Assembly (NCBI GenBank): GCA_028622995.1
Contig: JAJQJQ010000024.1
Coordinates: 2,790,001-2,854,000, forward strand
Source of the DNA: Panagrolaimus kolymaensis
Taxonomy: Eukaryota > Nematoda > Chromadorea > Rhabditida > Panagrolaimidae
DNA length: 64,000 nucleotides
Direction: 5' to 3'
Both the position numbers and the translations under genes were made by a program. Below the pieces are notes generated by a model that had not been told where the DNA came from, made no database searches, and saw nothing but the letters and a program-made list of their open reading frames with translations. The number at the start of each line of letters is the position of its first letter. The first letter of the stretch is position 1. Shown piece by piece: positions 13,301 to 23,861 of this stretch.

Positions 13301-15440
13301 TAATAAAAAAAAATTACATACCTAAACCATATTCAAAAGTAAATATTCCCACATCCCTGCCATGATGAATATGGCATCTTCGAAAGAAGGGATTAGCTTG
13401 ATTTTTAACCCAAACTCCAGCTAAATTATTTCTTGCAATTTCACAATCTTCATAATGTCCGCTTGCATTATCTGTAATAAAAATTCCAACATTTTCACAA
13501 TCCGCAATTAAGCAATGTTTAATTTTAGGATTAGTCATAGCTTTTTTTACGCACACCGCCGCTCCAACCATCGATGATGAATGAATTACACATCGATCAA
13601 TAATGGGCGCAGCTTCATCTTGAATAAGCATGGAATAATTATTTGCATGATTTTGATTGGAATTTTTTTCTGGATTAAATTTAATTGTTACATAACCAAT
13701 ATATGAATCAATCGAGCCTTCACCAAAAATTATTGTTGAATCATTTCGTGATTCAATAATAACAGAATTTACTATGTTTGGATCCACTGAAGCTCCAATT
13801 ATTTCCACTCCTGGTCCAATGTTTAAGGAAGTGACATGGTAGTGTCCTGGATGGACAAATATCAATCGATCACATGGTCGAGCATTAGCAAGCGTTAAAG
13901 CAGCTTCGATGGTTTCAACTTGGTCGATTCCTCGAGTTTGATATATTGCTCCAAGGCCAGGACGAACATGAATTCCACGGCGCTAAAGAATAAAAAAAAT
14001 TGTATTGATTACTCAGTTTTTAAGTTAAATCTATTTATATGAAAGTAAAGGTCGGAACAAAACAAAAGTATATCCATTATCTCAGTTTTTTTAAATGTGA
14101 ACCATATAAATTTTAGTTTTTTTTAATTCTCTTTGTACAGTTTAATAATAAAAAAAGATAAAAGAATCTTAATTTAGCTTTTCAACAAAATTTTGAAGCT
14201 AATTCTCGTCAGTTATTAAATTAATGTGTAAAAATGTGAGAAGAAATAATAAACACAAGAAACAGAATTCATGATAGTTAAATATTTTATTTTTAGTTTA
14301 TTTTGAAAGAGTCCTTTAAAAATTGAAACTTTTGAAGTAACATCATCTGAAGCAGTTTAAATTTTTTTTTGATTGAATTCCGTTATATTTTTGGCAAAAA
14401 TCCACGAAAGTGTTGGTCAATTCAGTTTTTAAATGAAATATTTAAAAAATAATTTGAAACTGTCAAAACAATAAATTTTTATTTTTGCCTTTCAGTTACA
14501 ACTGCTTAGAAATTTTTTAAAGGTCAAGCAAAGTGGAATATTTATTAATAATGGCCGCCGAACACATTCGCTTACAGTTTAAATTAAATAATTGTTTTTT
14601 TATTTTAGCTTAATAAAAAAAGGATGTTATTTTCCATCGTACTTAACCGATATCAGTTTAGAAAAAAATTACTCAAGAATCTTGAACCATTTTTTGCTGA
14701 CACAGTTTTTGTTTTAAATTAAAAGTTCATTATGGCATTTTTTGTTTTAACTCAGAAAAAGTGGAAATTTTTTTTAACCAAAAGAGGCAGGCGTCTTTAC
14801 TTAAACATTAAATAATTTGCTTGAAATACAGTTTTTTTTCGCCCATACCTCACACATATTGACAGTTTAAACAAAATCTAATTAAGTTTTTTTAATTCTT
14901 AGCTAGAATAAATTTTCCAAGGCAGCTACAGTTTTTTTATAAATAACCTTTTAGAGCTTGAAAACGGGAAGCAATTTTGAAATAATTAAAAAACATCTTT
15001 AGAAAAACATCTTAAAAGTATTCAGTTAAAATGAACAAAAAAATAAAAAGGGTTTTGGATAAAATAAAAGTAACCCAAAGTTTTACATATCTTCTTCAAC
15101 ATCCAGTTTAAAAAAAAATTTCGTTCAAAATGAAAAAATATTCAAAAAGTAATTTCGTAAGGAGGACGACTTATTTATTAGTTTTTTGTTTAAAAAAATG
15201 CCTTAAATTTTTTTGTTCCAATTTTCAGTTTAAAACATTAAATAAATTAAGCTTTTTATAAAAAACTTTCCAAAAAACAAAAATGGAGTGTTGCTAAAAT
15301 ATTTTTAAGCGTTTCAGTTAAATTTACATTAATAAATGGTGCTTCCAAAACCTAAATGACTTTTTGGTCCCCAGTTTAAAAAAAACATTGAGAAAATTAT
15401 ATCTCATTCATAAAAGCCTTCAAAAATAATTACAGTAGTA
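3660..15440 (+). repeat. Dense one-strand CAGTT(T/A) motif array
   Basis: I counted roughly 110-120 copies of CAGTT in this 11.8-kb block, about one per 100 bases, most continuing as TTAAA, TTTTT or AAAA. The reverse complement AACTG occurs only about 8-10 times. Outside the block the word is close to the rarity expected for such AT-rich DNA. Gaps vary (about 28 to 160 bases) with many near 60-70. Many copies are preceded by about 20-25 bases that are richer in G and C than the surrounding A/T tracts. The array lies in introns and intergenic DNA of both gene orientations and is largely absent from exons. The motif strand is antisense to dre-1 and sense to the Srt gene. No function is known to me. 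Confidence 0.85.
4354..8163. other. 3.8-kb intergenic stretch, motif array only
   Basis: Lies between the convergent ends of the Srt receptor gene and dre-1. No credible coding exon was found on either strand; open frames here are short and of AT-rich composition. The content is the CAGTT array described separately. One copy (8161) directly abuts the dre-1 stop codon at 8164-8166. Confidence 0.6.
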
Positions 15441-16426
15441 ACAAAAAAAATTTAGCGCCAAAAAAAGTAATGAAATAAATAAATAACAAAAACGAGAAGA
15501 AAAAAAACCCAATTTTGTTAATTTGTGTTCTCATTTTTTTCTTCTTCATTTCTTGAGAAAAAAGCAAGCACCCACATAGACACCAAAAAAAATATGGATA
15601 TATTTCTTAAAAAAAGACACAAATTTATAATCCAAACAAAGAAAAAGAATTTTGAGAAATGAAATGAAATGAAAAAAAATAGGTTGAAAAACACTTTTTT
15701 TTCTTTCTTTCATCAAAGTTCAAATTTGAAAACTTCGGAAACAAAAAAAAAGATTTTTCACAAACAAAAAAATGAAAAGAAAGAAAGCTTTTTCTTTGAC
15801 AGTTGCGAGACAAGACAGTAAGTGACAGTAATAAGACTTACCAATTGTTTAAAAGATTCACACCATGGATTTAAATAGGATCTCCAACGTTGAGGAGGGC
15901 GAAAATCAAATCTGCCATATTGTAATCGCTGCAAGGGAATAGCATATTCAAAAGTTTCTTCATATAATTTTTTCCATAATTTTGTGTCATTTGATAATCG
16001 ATTAAATCGTCGAGAAACTAATGAAAGGATAAATAAATCTTTTTCAAACATTTTAGAAAAAATTTCAAGTATTATTTCTTCGGAAAGTAATTCAAAATGA
16101 TTTTTTTCTTCTTCCTCATTCGAATCATTTTCTCCATCGTCTGCTTTTATTGATGCGGTTGATTCAAGCGGATTTTCTCCAGATGGTCCTATATTTCTTG
16201 CTTCCCCAGGCGAATCAGGTTTAAATGTTTTTGTTGATGGTTCAAATAAAGCTTCATCAGCGGTTGCAGCCATCGTGGATTTACATGATCCATCATCATC
16301 GTCTTTGGGATATGACCTTCGTCGACGCAATGCATATCGACGCTGTTCGGTTGTCGTCGCTGTTGCTGCTGTAGCCGCTGTAGCTGGTGTAGCAGCTTGA
16401 TATCCTCCTCCATCTTCATCATTCAT
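8164..16426 (-). CDS. dre-1: DRE-1/FBXO11 F-box protein, SCF substrate adaptor
   Basis: Six exons in transcript order: 16426-15842, 13982-13322, 12316-11919, 10229-9472, 8756-8658, 8296-8164. Lengths sum to 2634, in phase throughout, giving 877 residues, close to the known family size. Domains: an acidic/low-complexity N-terminus (about 1-105); an F-box (about 108-160, [14 protein letters not shown]... [20 protein letters not shown]); about 20 right-handed parallel beta-helix turns of the carbohydrate-binding/SH type (e.g. [30 protein letters not shown]); and a C-terminal UBR-type zinc finger ([24 protein letters not shown] then [10 protein letters not shown]). In C. elegans DRE-1 is an SCF ubiquitin-ligase adaptor controlling developmental timing by degrading BLMP-1. 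Introns 1-5 are unusually long for this window and are packed with the CAGTT motif; the stop codon abuts one copy. Start is the ATG of MNDEDGGG. Confidence 0.95.
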
Positions 16427-19144
16427 AATTTAATTTAATTTTTAATAGTTTTTTAAAAATTTAAATTTAAGTATTTTATTTAAATTTTTCTTCTTCGATA
16501 AATATTTTTTTTACAACGAAACCATTCGCAAAAAAGGGCCAAAGAATAAAAATATGAAAATGTTTCTTTTCAGTAGAGTAATATATTTTGTTTAAATAAT
16601 TAAAGAAATAATAATAATCCAAAAAAATAAATAAACAATAAATATTTATTTATTTTATTTTATTTTGGTGGCACACAAGTTCGATTATTCTTCTCCTTCC
16701 AAAGATTTCAGCTTCACGATGGGCTACAAAAAAAGCATGGAATTATTAAATTTATTAATTGAGAGAAATTATCGACACGCATCTCAAAAAAATAAAACTC
16801 GAATATAAAAAAAAAATTATTTGGGCAGGAGGTATAAAAACAAGGAAGTTAAAAAAAACTAAAAATTAATAACTCCAAAAAAATGAAGGGAAGTGAATAT
16901 ATTAAAATAAAGTAAGTAAGCACTAAAAAAAGTAAATGTGCTTGCTGGCTATACATAAAAATAATGAGAAGAAAAAAAAACTAAAAGAGAAAGACGGAAG
17001 TAGTAAGTACACCATCAAAGTAAGCTCTCGTGTGCTTTTGGTGGTTATGGAGTTAAAAGTACAAACCAAACGACAACTGCCACCAAAAGAAAAAAATGTT
17101 AAAAACGTAAACGGTATAATTTTTTTTGTTTTTGAGCAACAACGACAACCAGGAAGCAGAAACTAAAAAAGGCACAAAAAAAGTGTAACTTAATTAATTT
17201 ATTTTTTAAACTACCAATTTTAGACAACAACAAAAAAACTAAACTGCAAATTAAAATGTTTTTAAACTTCAAAGAAAGAAATGAAAATGAAAATTAAAAG
17301 TTAGATATCAAAAAAAGTCAAAGGTAAAATAATTTGGGGTAAAAAATATAACGTAATTGGATGTTAAAGAAAATTATAAGTTTATGTTCGTTACGCGCTA
17401 AATAGAAAAAAAAGCAGTAACAAAAAAAAACGTGAAATTTATGAAAATATTTTTTTGTCGTTCAATGAATGACTTGACTTGATTGCTCAGACACAATAAA
17501 ATACTCGCCATCAGCAGAAGCAATATTTTTTTTGAATCATACAAACCGCAAAAAAAAAAAGAAGCAATAAAGTAATATATAAAAAAAAAGATGTGTAAAA
17601 GCGTTCAAACCAAAATCAACACAGCCGACACGAATAAAAAATAAATAAATTGGAATCATCTCATCGTCTACTACTTTTAAATAAACTAAATAAAAATAGA
17701 AAAAGAAAAAAAGAAGCAGAGCAGTAACAACAAACCAACAAAAAAAAGGATGAGAAGAATATAAAAATTCAACAATTTGCGTTCTCTTATTTCTTATTCG
17801 TCTACTTTGCGCACATGCAGTAGCAGCAGCAGCAACTACAGCCTCCAAATCAAATACACAACAGACACGTCAAAAAAAAAAGAAGAAGAGAGAAGAGATC
17901 CAACACATTTTTGGATTTTTGGATTTTTTTAAAGTTCGTGGATGGATGAATGGATATAATTTTTAATCGATGAAAAAGACGAAGAAAAAAAAGGTCTATT
18001 TAATATATATATATTTATATATTCACAAACATATATGATGCTGAGCAGATATAATTTTTTTTTCAACGTCGTAGTTGGGTCGTCGTTGTCGTTAGTCGTC
18101 TCCTTTTCTTTTTTGGTTGAAAAATTGAAAAAAAAGGGCGACAGCAGTAACAACAACGATAGAGTTTTTAGTAAAACAGCAAAAGAAAAAAAAAATGGGG
18201 GTAACTAAAGAGAGACGACAACGAAGGGCTACGGCTGCGGCGGCGACGAAATGAAACAAATCAATAAATAAAAAAAATGGACGTCAAAGTGGGGTTGAAA
18301 AAAAAGGGAACACAGCAACTGCAATAAAATAAAATATGCACACGAGCGAAGCAGAGCAAAGCGAATATAAAGAGAGAAAGAAAGAAAAACCAGAGCATAT
18401 TCGAGGCACTTTTTATTTTAATAATAACCAACCAACCAGCCAGCCGGTGCTATAGTCGCAACGCCGCAGTCGTCGGTCGATGCCAGTGCAAAGGCAGCAA
18501 AAAGAGAGCAGGAAGAAGAAGAAATATATTTTTCTTTATTTTGCGTGTATAATTTTTTGTTTAATGTGTTCAAAACATTTCGCCACAACGACCTTCTTTA
18601 ACGTATTTATTTTTTTTAGTTAAAAAAAGGATAAATATTTTTGTTGGTTGTTCTTTGAGAAAATTTCAGAAGAAAAAAAATAAAAAATAAATAAGTAAGT
18701 AAATGTCCTTGAATGAAAGAAGAAAAAAAAAGGTATTTGAAACTGAGGATTATTTTCTTTCTTTAGTTTTTTTATTTAGTTCTTTAACTTTCTGTTTTTT
18801 AATTTATATTTAGTTAAGAGTATTAAAGAATCATCATTAACCTTGAAATTCTATCCTTTATTTTTTTGGGTTTTGGTTTGCTTGCTTTTGAGTTTATTAT
18901 TATTCATAGATTTTTGTTTCGAACAAAACTAAAAAATCATGCAGCTGGTCATCGTAGATTTATTTATTATTTTATTGCTTGCTAATTTTTTTTGTTTATA
19001 AAATGTGAAATTTAAAAGCACAATAAAGCTTTTTACATAAAAGTGACGAAAAATTAAATTAGCAAAATATATTTTCTTTAAGTAATTTTTTTTAATACCC
19101 ATTTTAAGAAGTAACGACAATAAAAAAAAATAATGCGACATTAT
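16427..19144. other. Intergenic, dre-1 upstream region
   Basis: Non-coding space between the dre-1 start and the 3' end of the MFS gene, both minus strand. It holds CAG/CAA-rich short runs (around 17.8-18.5 kb) and a GA-rich stretch typical of nematode promoters and 5' UTRs. The short open frames here resemble no family. The CAGTT motif is essentially absent, in contrast to the dre-1 introns. Confidence 0.5.
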
Positions 19145-22100
19145 TCACAAAACATTTTGTGATTTCTTTCTTCTTTCTATTTCCTTTTCCACTCTTAAAG
19201 TAAATGAAATTAATCTGGGATAAAAGATTATACATGAAATAATGCAAATTGCAGTTACAATAAGTTCAAATAACCATAACCAAAATGGACCAGATATTGT
19301 GTAAATTATCCTAAAATAAAATTTTTATAATTTTTGTCATAAAAAATATAAAAATTGCCTTTTTTGTGATTAAACCCAAAAAAATCAATAAACTTACGTG
19401 ACAAGAATAGGTCCAAAAATATTTATAACTTGTCCGGCTGAAGCCATAATACCCTGTAACACACCTTGTTTAATAGGTCCCAAAACTTTTGAATACAATA
19501 TATCAATATTAATATTAGATAAAGGCATTCCAAAACCAATTGAAAGTACAGCAAAAAGAACAAATACAATAATATTTATTCGAGATGTGCTTGAACACCA
19601 TGCATATTTAACATTGCATCCAATAAGTTCGGCACCAACATTATTGGTTGTTGTTTGATTTAAGGTTGTTGCTAAAGCTGTGATGGCTTCCTCCTCTAAA
19701 AACAATTATTAATTTTTTTGTTTCGATTCTCAAGTTTTAGAGAACTTTGAAACTCCAAAAAAATAAAAAAATAAAATTAGTTATCGAATTGCAAAAATAA
19801 AATTCATTTCTTTAATGACAGAAGAAACAAAAACTTACGAGTAAAATAAGCGGGAGCTCCAATTTTATGAGCATATGGAATAGTTTCAGGCAAAAACCAC
19901 CATGGAAATGTCATAAAATAAAATAAAAAGAATATTCCCATTCCTAGGATTATTGCAAAGCGTTCGGGCACTCTAAAAAAAGTAAACAAGCATTTATGAT
20001 AATTTTTTAGATAAAAAAATTTATATTTTGAGTTTTTTGAACCTACTTTTTATCCAATTGAAGTCGAATATAGCAAAATGAAAAAGCTAAAGCGCAAATA
20101 CCCATTGGAGCCATCATAATTGATTGAAACAAAATCATATCTTCACTACTCCATTCAAATACCGTCATAGCATATGGCATTGCAATACTGGAAAGAGAGA
20201 AAAAAATAATGATTAAAAAGTTAGATAAAATAATAAAATTTTTATTCATTTTTTGGCTTTCATCAAACGGACAGGACACTTCTCACAAACAAACAAAAAA
20301 AAAGATCGCTTTTTGCCTTAATAAAAAAAACCGATGACTTACGACAATAAAACCAATAAATTAATATCTTGTGTAACTTTGGTAAAAATTAATATAATTA
20401 CAGCAATTTTATCATATTTTATTATTATTTCATCATTTTTATTTTCAGCATCGACTTCGCCAGAAATAGAAATCATTGAAATTGAAGTTGAACTATCCGA
20501 TGTGGAAGTCAACCTCTCATATCGAGTTAATTTAATTTCATTTTCGTCGTTGTTAGCAGATTTTTTGGGCTTTTTAAGATTTGAATTTTTTGTTTTCGTT
20601 GGAACATGTAATTTTCCATTAAAGAAAAAGAATAAAAGTAATGCGCCAATAATGGATGTAAGAAAAGTCAAAAATATTGGAGCAGTAAAAGAATTAAAAT
20701 GAATTCCAAAAAGAAGAGATAATCCTGGATAATTGATAAGTGAAAATAAAATTTGTGATACTAAAAAAATAAAAAAACATCAAAATCAAATCATGGAAAT
20801 ATATTGGACGTTTTTTTTAAAAGGATTCTTAATTAATTTACTTTACTGTCGTAGCAAGAAAAAAAAATATGAATTTAAATAAAATACTTACATGGCCCAA
20901 TAATGGATCCAATAGCTGTAGCAAGAAGGGCAATTCCAAAAGCTTTGGATCTTTCTGATTCCTCGGTAGCCATGGAAAGATGTGTACGATATACACTACC
21001 AAAGCCACCAGCCACTCCAATAATAAGTTGGAAAATAATTAAAAGGACCACGGCGGCACTGGGATTTAATTCGACACCAAAGAAAAATAATGCCGCAATC
21101 ATAGTTAAAATTTTTGCGGCAATTAATTGGGGTTTAAAAAAATTTAATTTTTAATACCAAATTTTTGGATTGAAAAAAAAATTGATGAAAACTAACTTTG
21201 TTGTAGAAAATTTATTCACCAATATTCCAGCAATGGTTGATGCAATGGCATTTCCAAGAGCTGAAGCTCCACAAAATGCTCCATTCGCTGTTTCAGGAAT
21301 GGTAGGATGTAACTGAAAAAAAAATTTATGGTCAATCAAATTTTTTTGGCGAGTATCTTTTTTGATATTCTTTAAAAAAAATTTCAAAGAATTTTATTCA
21401 AAAACTAAGCGATTTCTCGAATTTTTAGTGGCTAATTTTTTATTGATTCAGATTTGTCTAATTTTTATTGTCAAAATTAGTTAATAAAAAATATTTAAAC
21501 CTCGTGAATCCAGAAAAAATAAAATTTAAAATTCAAATCCTTTGCTTTCTGATTCATACTTTAAACCTTCCTTTTTTTAAATTATTTTGAACATGATTTT
21601 CTCTTCTTTTTTTTTTAAATTTAAAATTGATTTCATTCGAAATCACCAGAAATTAGCATTTTTCTGTGTCAAAGAATAAACTACAAAATATTAAAAATTC
21701 TTTTTAAAATTATTTTATGACTCATTTATTTTTTCGTTGTTGTTTTTTAAACCAAAGCTTTTGTGTCTGTTTTTAAAATTAAAATTCCATCATTTTAAGC
21801 GCATTAAAATAATTAAACTTTTTTTGAACCTTTTTTTATTTAAAAAAAGAAATAATAATTATCAGACAGGAAAACTGGTGTTTTTTTGGTTACCAAAGCA
21901 ATAACGAACCCCAGAGCTTCATCGAAAAAAAAAGAATTTTGTTAAAATCCAAAAAAAAAGTTTAACAAAAATTAAGCAAGCATCAATGATGGAAAAAAAA
22001 ATAATATATTAAAACTTACAAATTTTATATATGGCCATAACACAGGTGCCACAGTATAACTTTGAATTGAAGCTAATAAAGATACCAAAGTTGCAATATA

Positions 22101-22193
22101 AATTGATTTCCAATCTGTATTGGTTTGAATTCCATTATTATCATTGCCATTTTTAAAAATATATGAAAATATTTTTTTTATTCTGGATGCCAT
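19145..22193 (-). CDS. MFSD8/CLN7-like major facilitator transporter
   Basis: Exons in transcript order: 22193-22020, 21312-21197, about 21123-20892, 20760-20343, 20187-20047, 19971-19839, 19695-19398, 19310-19145. The protein has about 12 membrane segments. Family signs are WKSIYIATLVSLLASIQSY (TM1), GAFCGASALGNAIASTIAG (TM2), VAGGFGSVYRTHLSMATEES (TM4 and the following loop) and SKAFGIALLATAIGSIIGP. This order matches the MFSD8/CLN7 group of lysosomal MFS transporters, in which human MFSD8 is mutated in neuronal ceroid lipofuscinosis; transport substrate here is unknown. A long Lys/Ser-rich cytoplasmic loop sits in exon 4 between TM6 and TM7. The intron between exons 2 and 3 has a normal GT start but no AG before the point where the family sequence resumes (see findings). 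A large first intron (22019-21313) holds nothing recognisable. Confidence 0.85.
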
Positions 22194-23861
22194 ATTTTAA
22201 ATTTTGATAGAATAAATAAATAAAATTGGAATTGTTTCAAGAAGAAGTTTGTGGGAAAAAGTTTGATTTTGGTATCGAAGCAAAATTAGAAAAAAATGTT
22301 TGATTCGAAGCTAAATTCGAACAAAAAATAGTTTATGGAAGCCTTTTTTTATTCGATAAAAAAAATATATTTAGTAGCGGAAGCGATGGATTAAAAAATA
22401 TCGTTAAAAAGTTTCTATTATATATTATTTATATAATTTTTTATTTCGTTGGAAACAATACAAGTCTCTCTTCTCTCTCGGTCTCTAAAAAAATTGATCC
22501 ACTTTATTATTATTTCACCCGCCTTCTTTTTTGTTCCTCGTCAAACAGCAGTAGCAGTGGCGGCAACCGTAAAAGAGACATGCGGGAATAAAAATGAAAA
22601 AAAACGCTACTTTTTGCTTTAGTGACTCTTGTTTCTTTTTTTAAAATAAACTTTGTGCCTAAAATGTTTAAAAAATGTGTTCAATAAAAATAAAATAAAA
22701 ACCAATCGGGCTCCTACTTTTTTTTCTCTTCAGCGACAAAATACAAAAAAATGAGGCTCAAAGTGTTTTTTCTTGATGAATCAGCAACGCCGAACATTAA
22801 TAATGGCTGTCTCGAACCTAAGTAAACTTTACGATTTTTGTTTGTAAAATTTTTGTATAATTTTTGTGTTTTTAATCTTTTTGAACCTTGAAAAAAACAC
22901 AAATTTTATGTTTTAAATGTATTTTCTAAAAGCATTATGTAGTTTTTTAACAAACAAGCAGCAGCTTATGCAAAGGAAGAAAATTAAACAAAAAATAAAT
23001 ACATATCTGACTCATCGAATAAATAAATTTGCAAATAAAAAAGTATGATGTCAGGATTTTTATGAGTAAATGCAACTTACTGTAATCCTCACACATAAAA
23101 TTTTTGTGATGCAATGAAAACTTAATTTTTTTTGTGTGTTTTTAGAGTAAATATCGCTTGCTTTTTTTCAGAACAAAAGCCTTTCTTTGCTAAAAAAAAT
23201 TATTAAAATTAAATAAAAGTAACTTTATTAATGTTGTAATTGAAAATTTCATATTTTTAGTTAATGTGTAAGACTATGGTAAGCATTCGCCATTTTTTTC
23301 TTCAACTTACTTTGCACATATTTTGATCGTCGTCAATTTATAAGAGATCTAAAACAAATTCATAAAGAAAAAAGAATTTTTTTATAAAAATTCTGAAAAT
23401 CGTATCTCTCAAAATTATAATATTTTTTTAACGATTGAATTTTTATCCCCAAAAATATGTATGTGCACTCTCATAAGGAAAGGGAATGTTCGCATTTTGT
23501 TTTTTTGACCTTGTATGGCTTGGCTTAGGCTGGACTGTCTGCTTTCATTTTTTTACAAACAACATCATTTTCTTTTTGGGATGAAGAATTAAATTTATTT
23601 TAAGGGGTTTTTTGTTTTGGATTGATTTGTAAGAATAAAACAGACGCACATATTTCATATTTTGATGAGGCCCTAATAGGTCAAGTTGTAATCATTTAAT
23701 ACATATTTCCTGAAGAAAAACAACAACAACAATTTTGATAGAGATTTTGGTTATTTTTTCTTTTGAAAAAAAATATTATAAATTTACTCTGAAAGAAAAC
23801 TTTTGTTAATTACTTTATTGGCTCCAAATATTTTTTTTATTACTTTAAAATTTTTTTTATT
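22194..23861. other. Divergent intergenic region
   Basis: Between the MFS gene (minus) and the HAT/F-box-like gene (plus). AT-rich; one stretch near 22.53-22.58 kb is relatively GC-rich with CAGCAGTAGCAGTGGCGG-like runs. No coding exon or repeat was recognised. Confidence 0.45.

Noticed and set aside
3660..15440. Reading every CAGTT as a 3' splice site of plus-strand micro-exons
   Set aside because: The segments between copies have no consistent open frame or donor sites, and the array also lies in introns of the minus-strand dre-1 gene.
3660..15440. CRISPR-like array (repeat plus 20-25-base unique segments)
   Set aside because: The repeat is only about 6-9 bases, spacing is irregular (28-160 bases), and the context is clearly eukaryotic introns.
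15625..15813. Minus-strand 62-residue ORF after first dre-1 exon
   Set aside because: Lies in dre-1 intron 1; F/S/K-rich composition from T/A tracts.
17537..18156. Hydrophobic ORFs upstream of dre-1
   Set aside because: Poly-T/poly-A driven frames without conserved domain; likely promoter or 5' UTR.
22714..22902. Minus-strand 62-residue ORF
   Set aside because: No exon-intron context and no recognisable motif.
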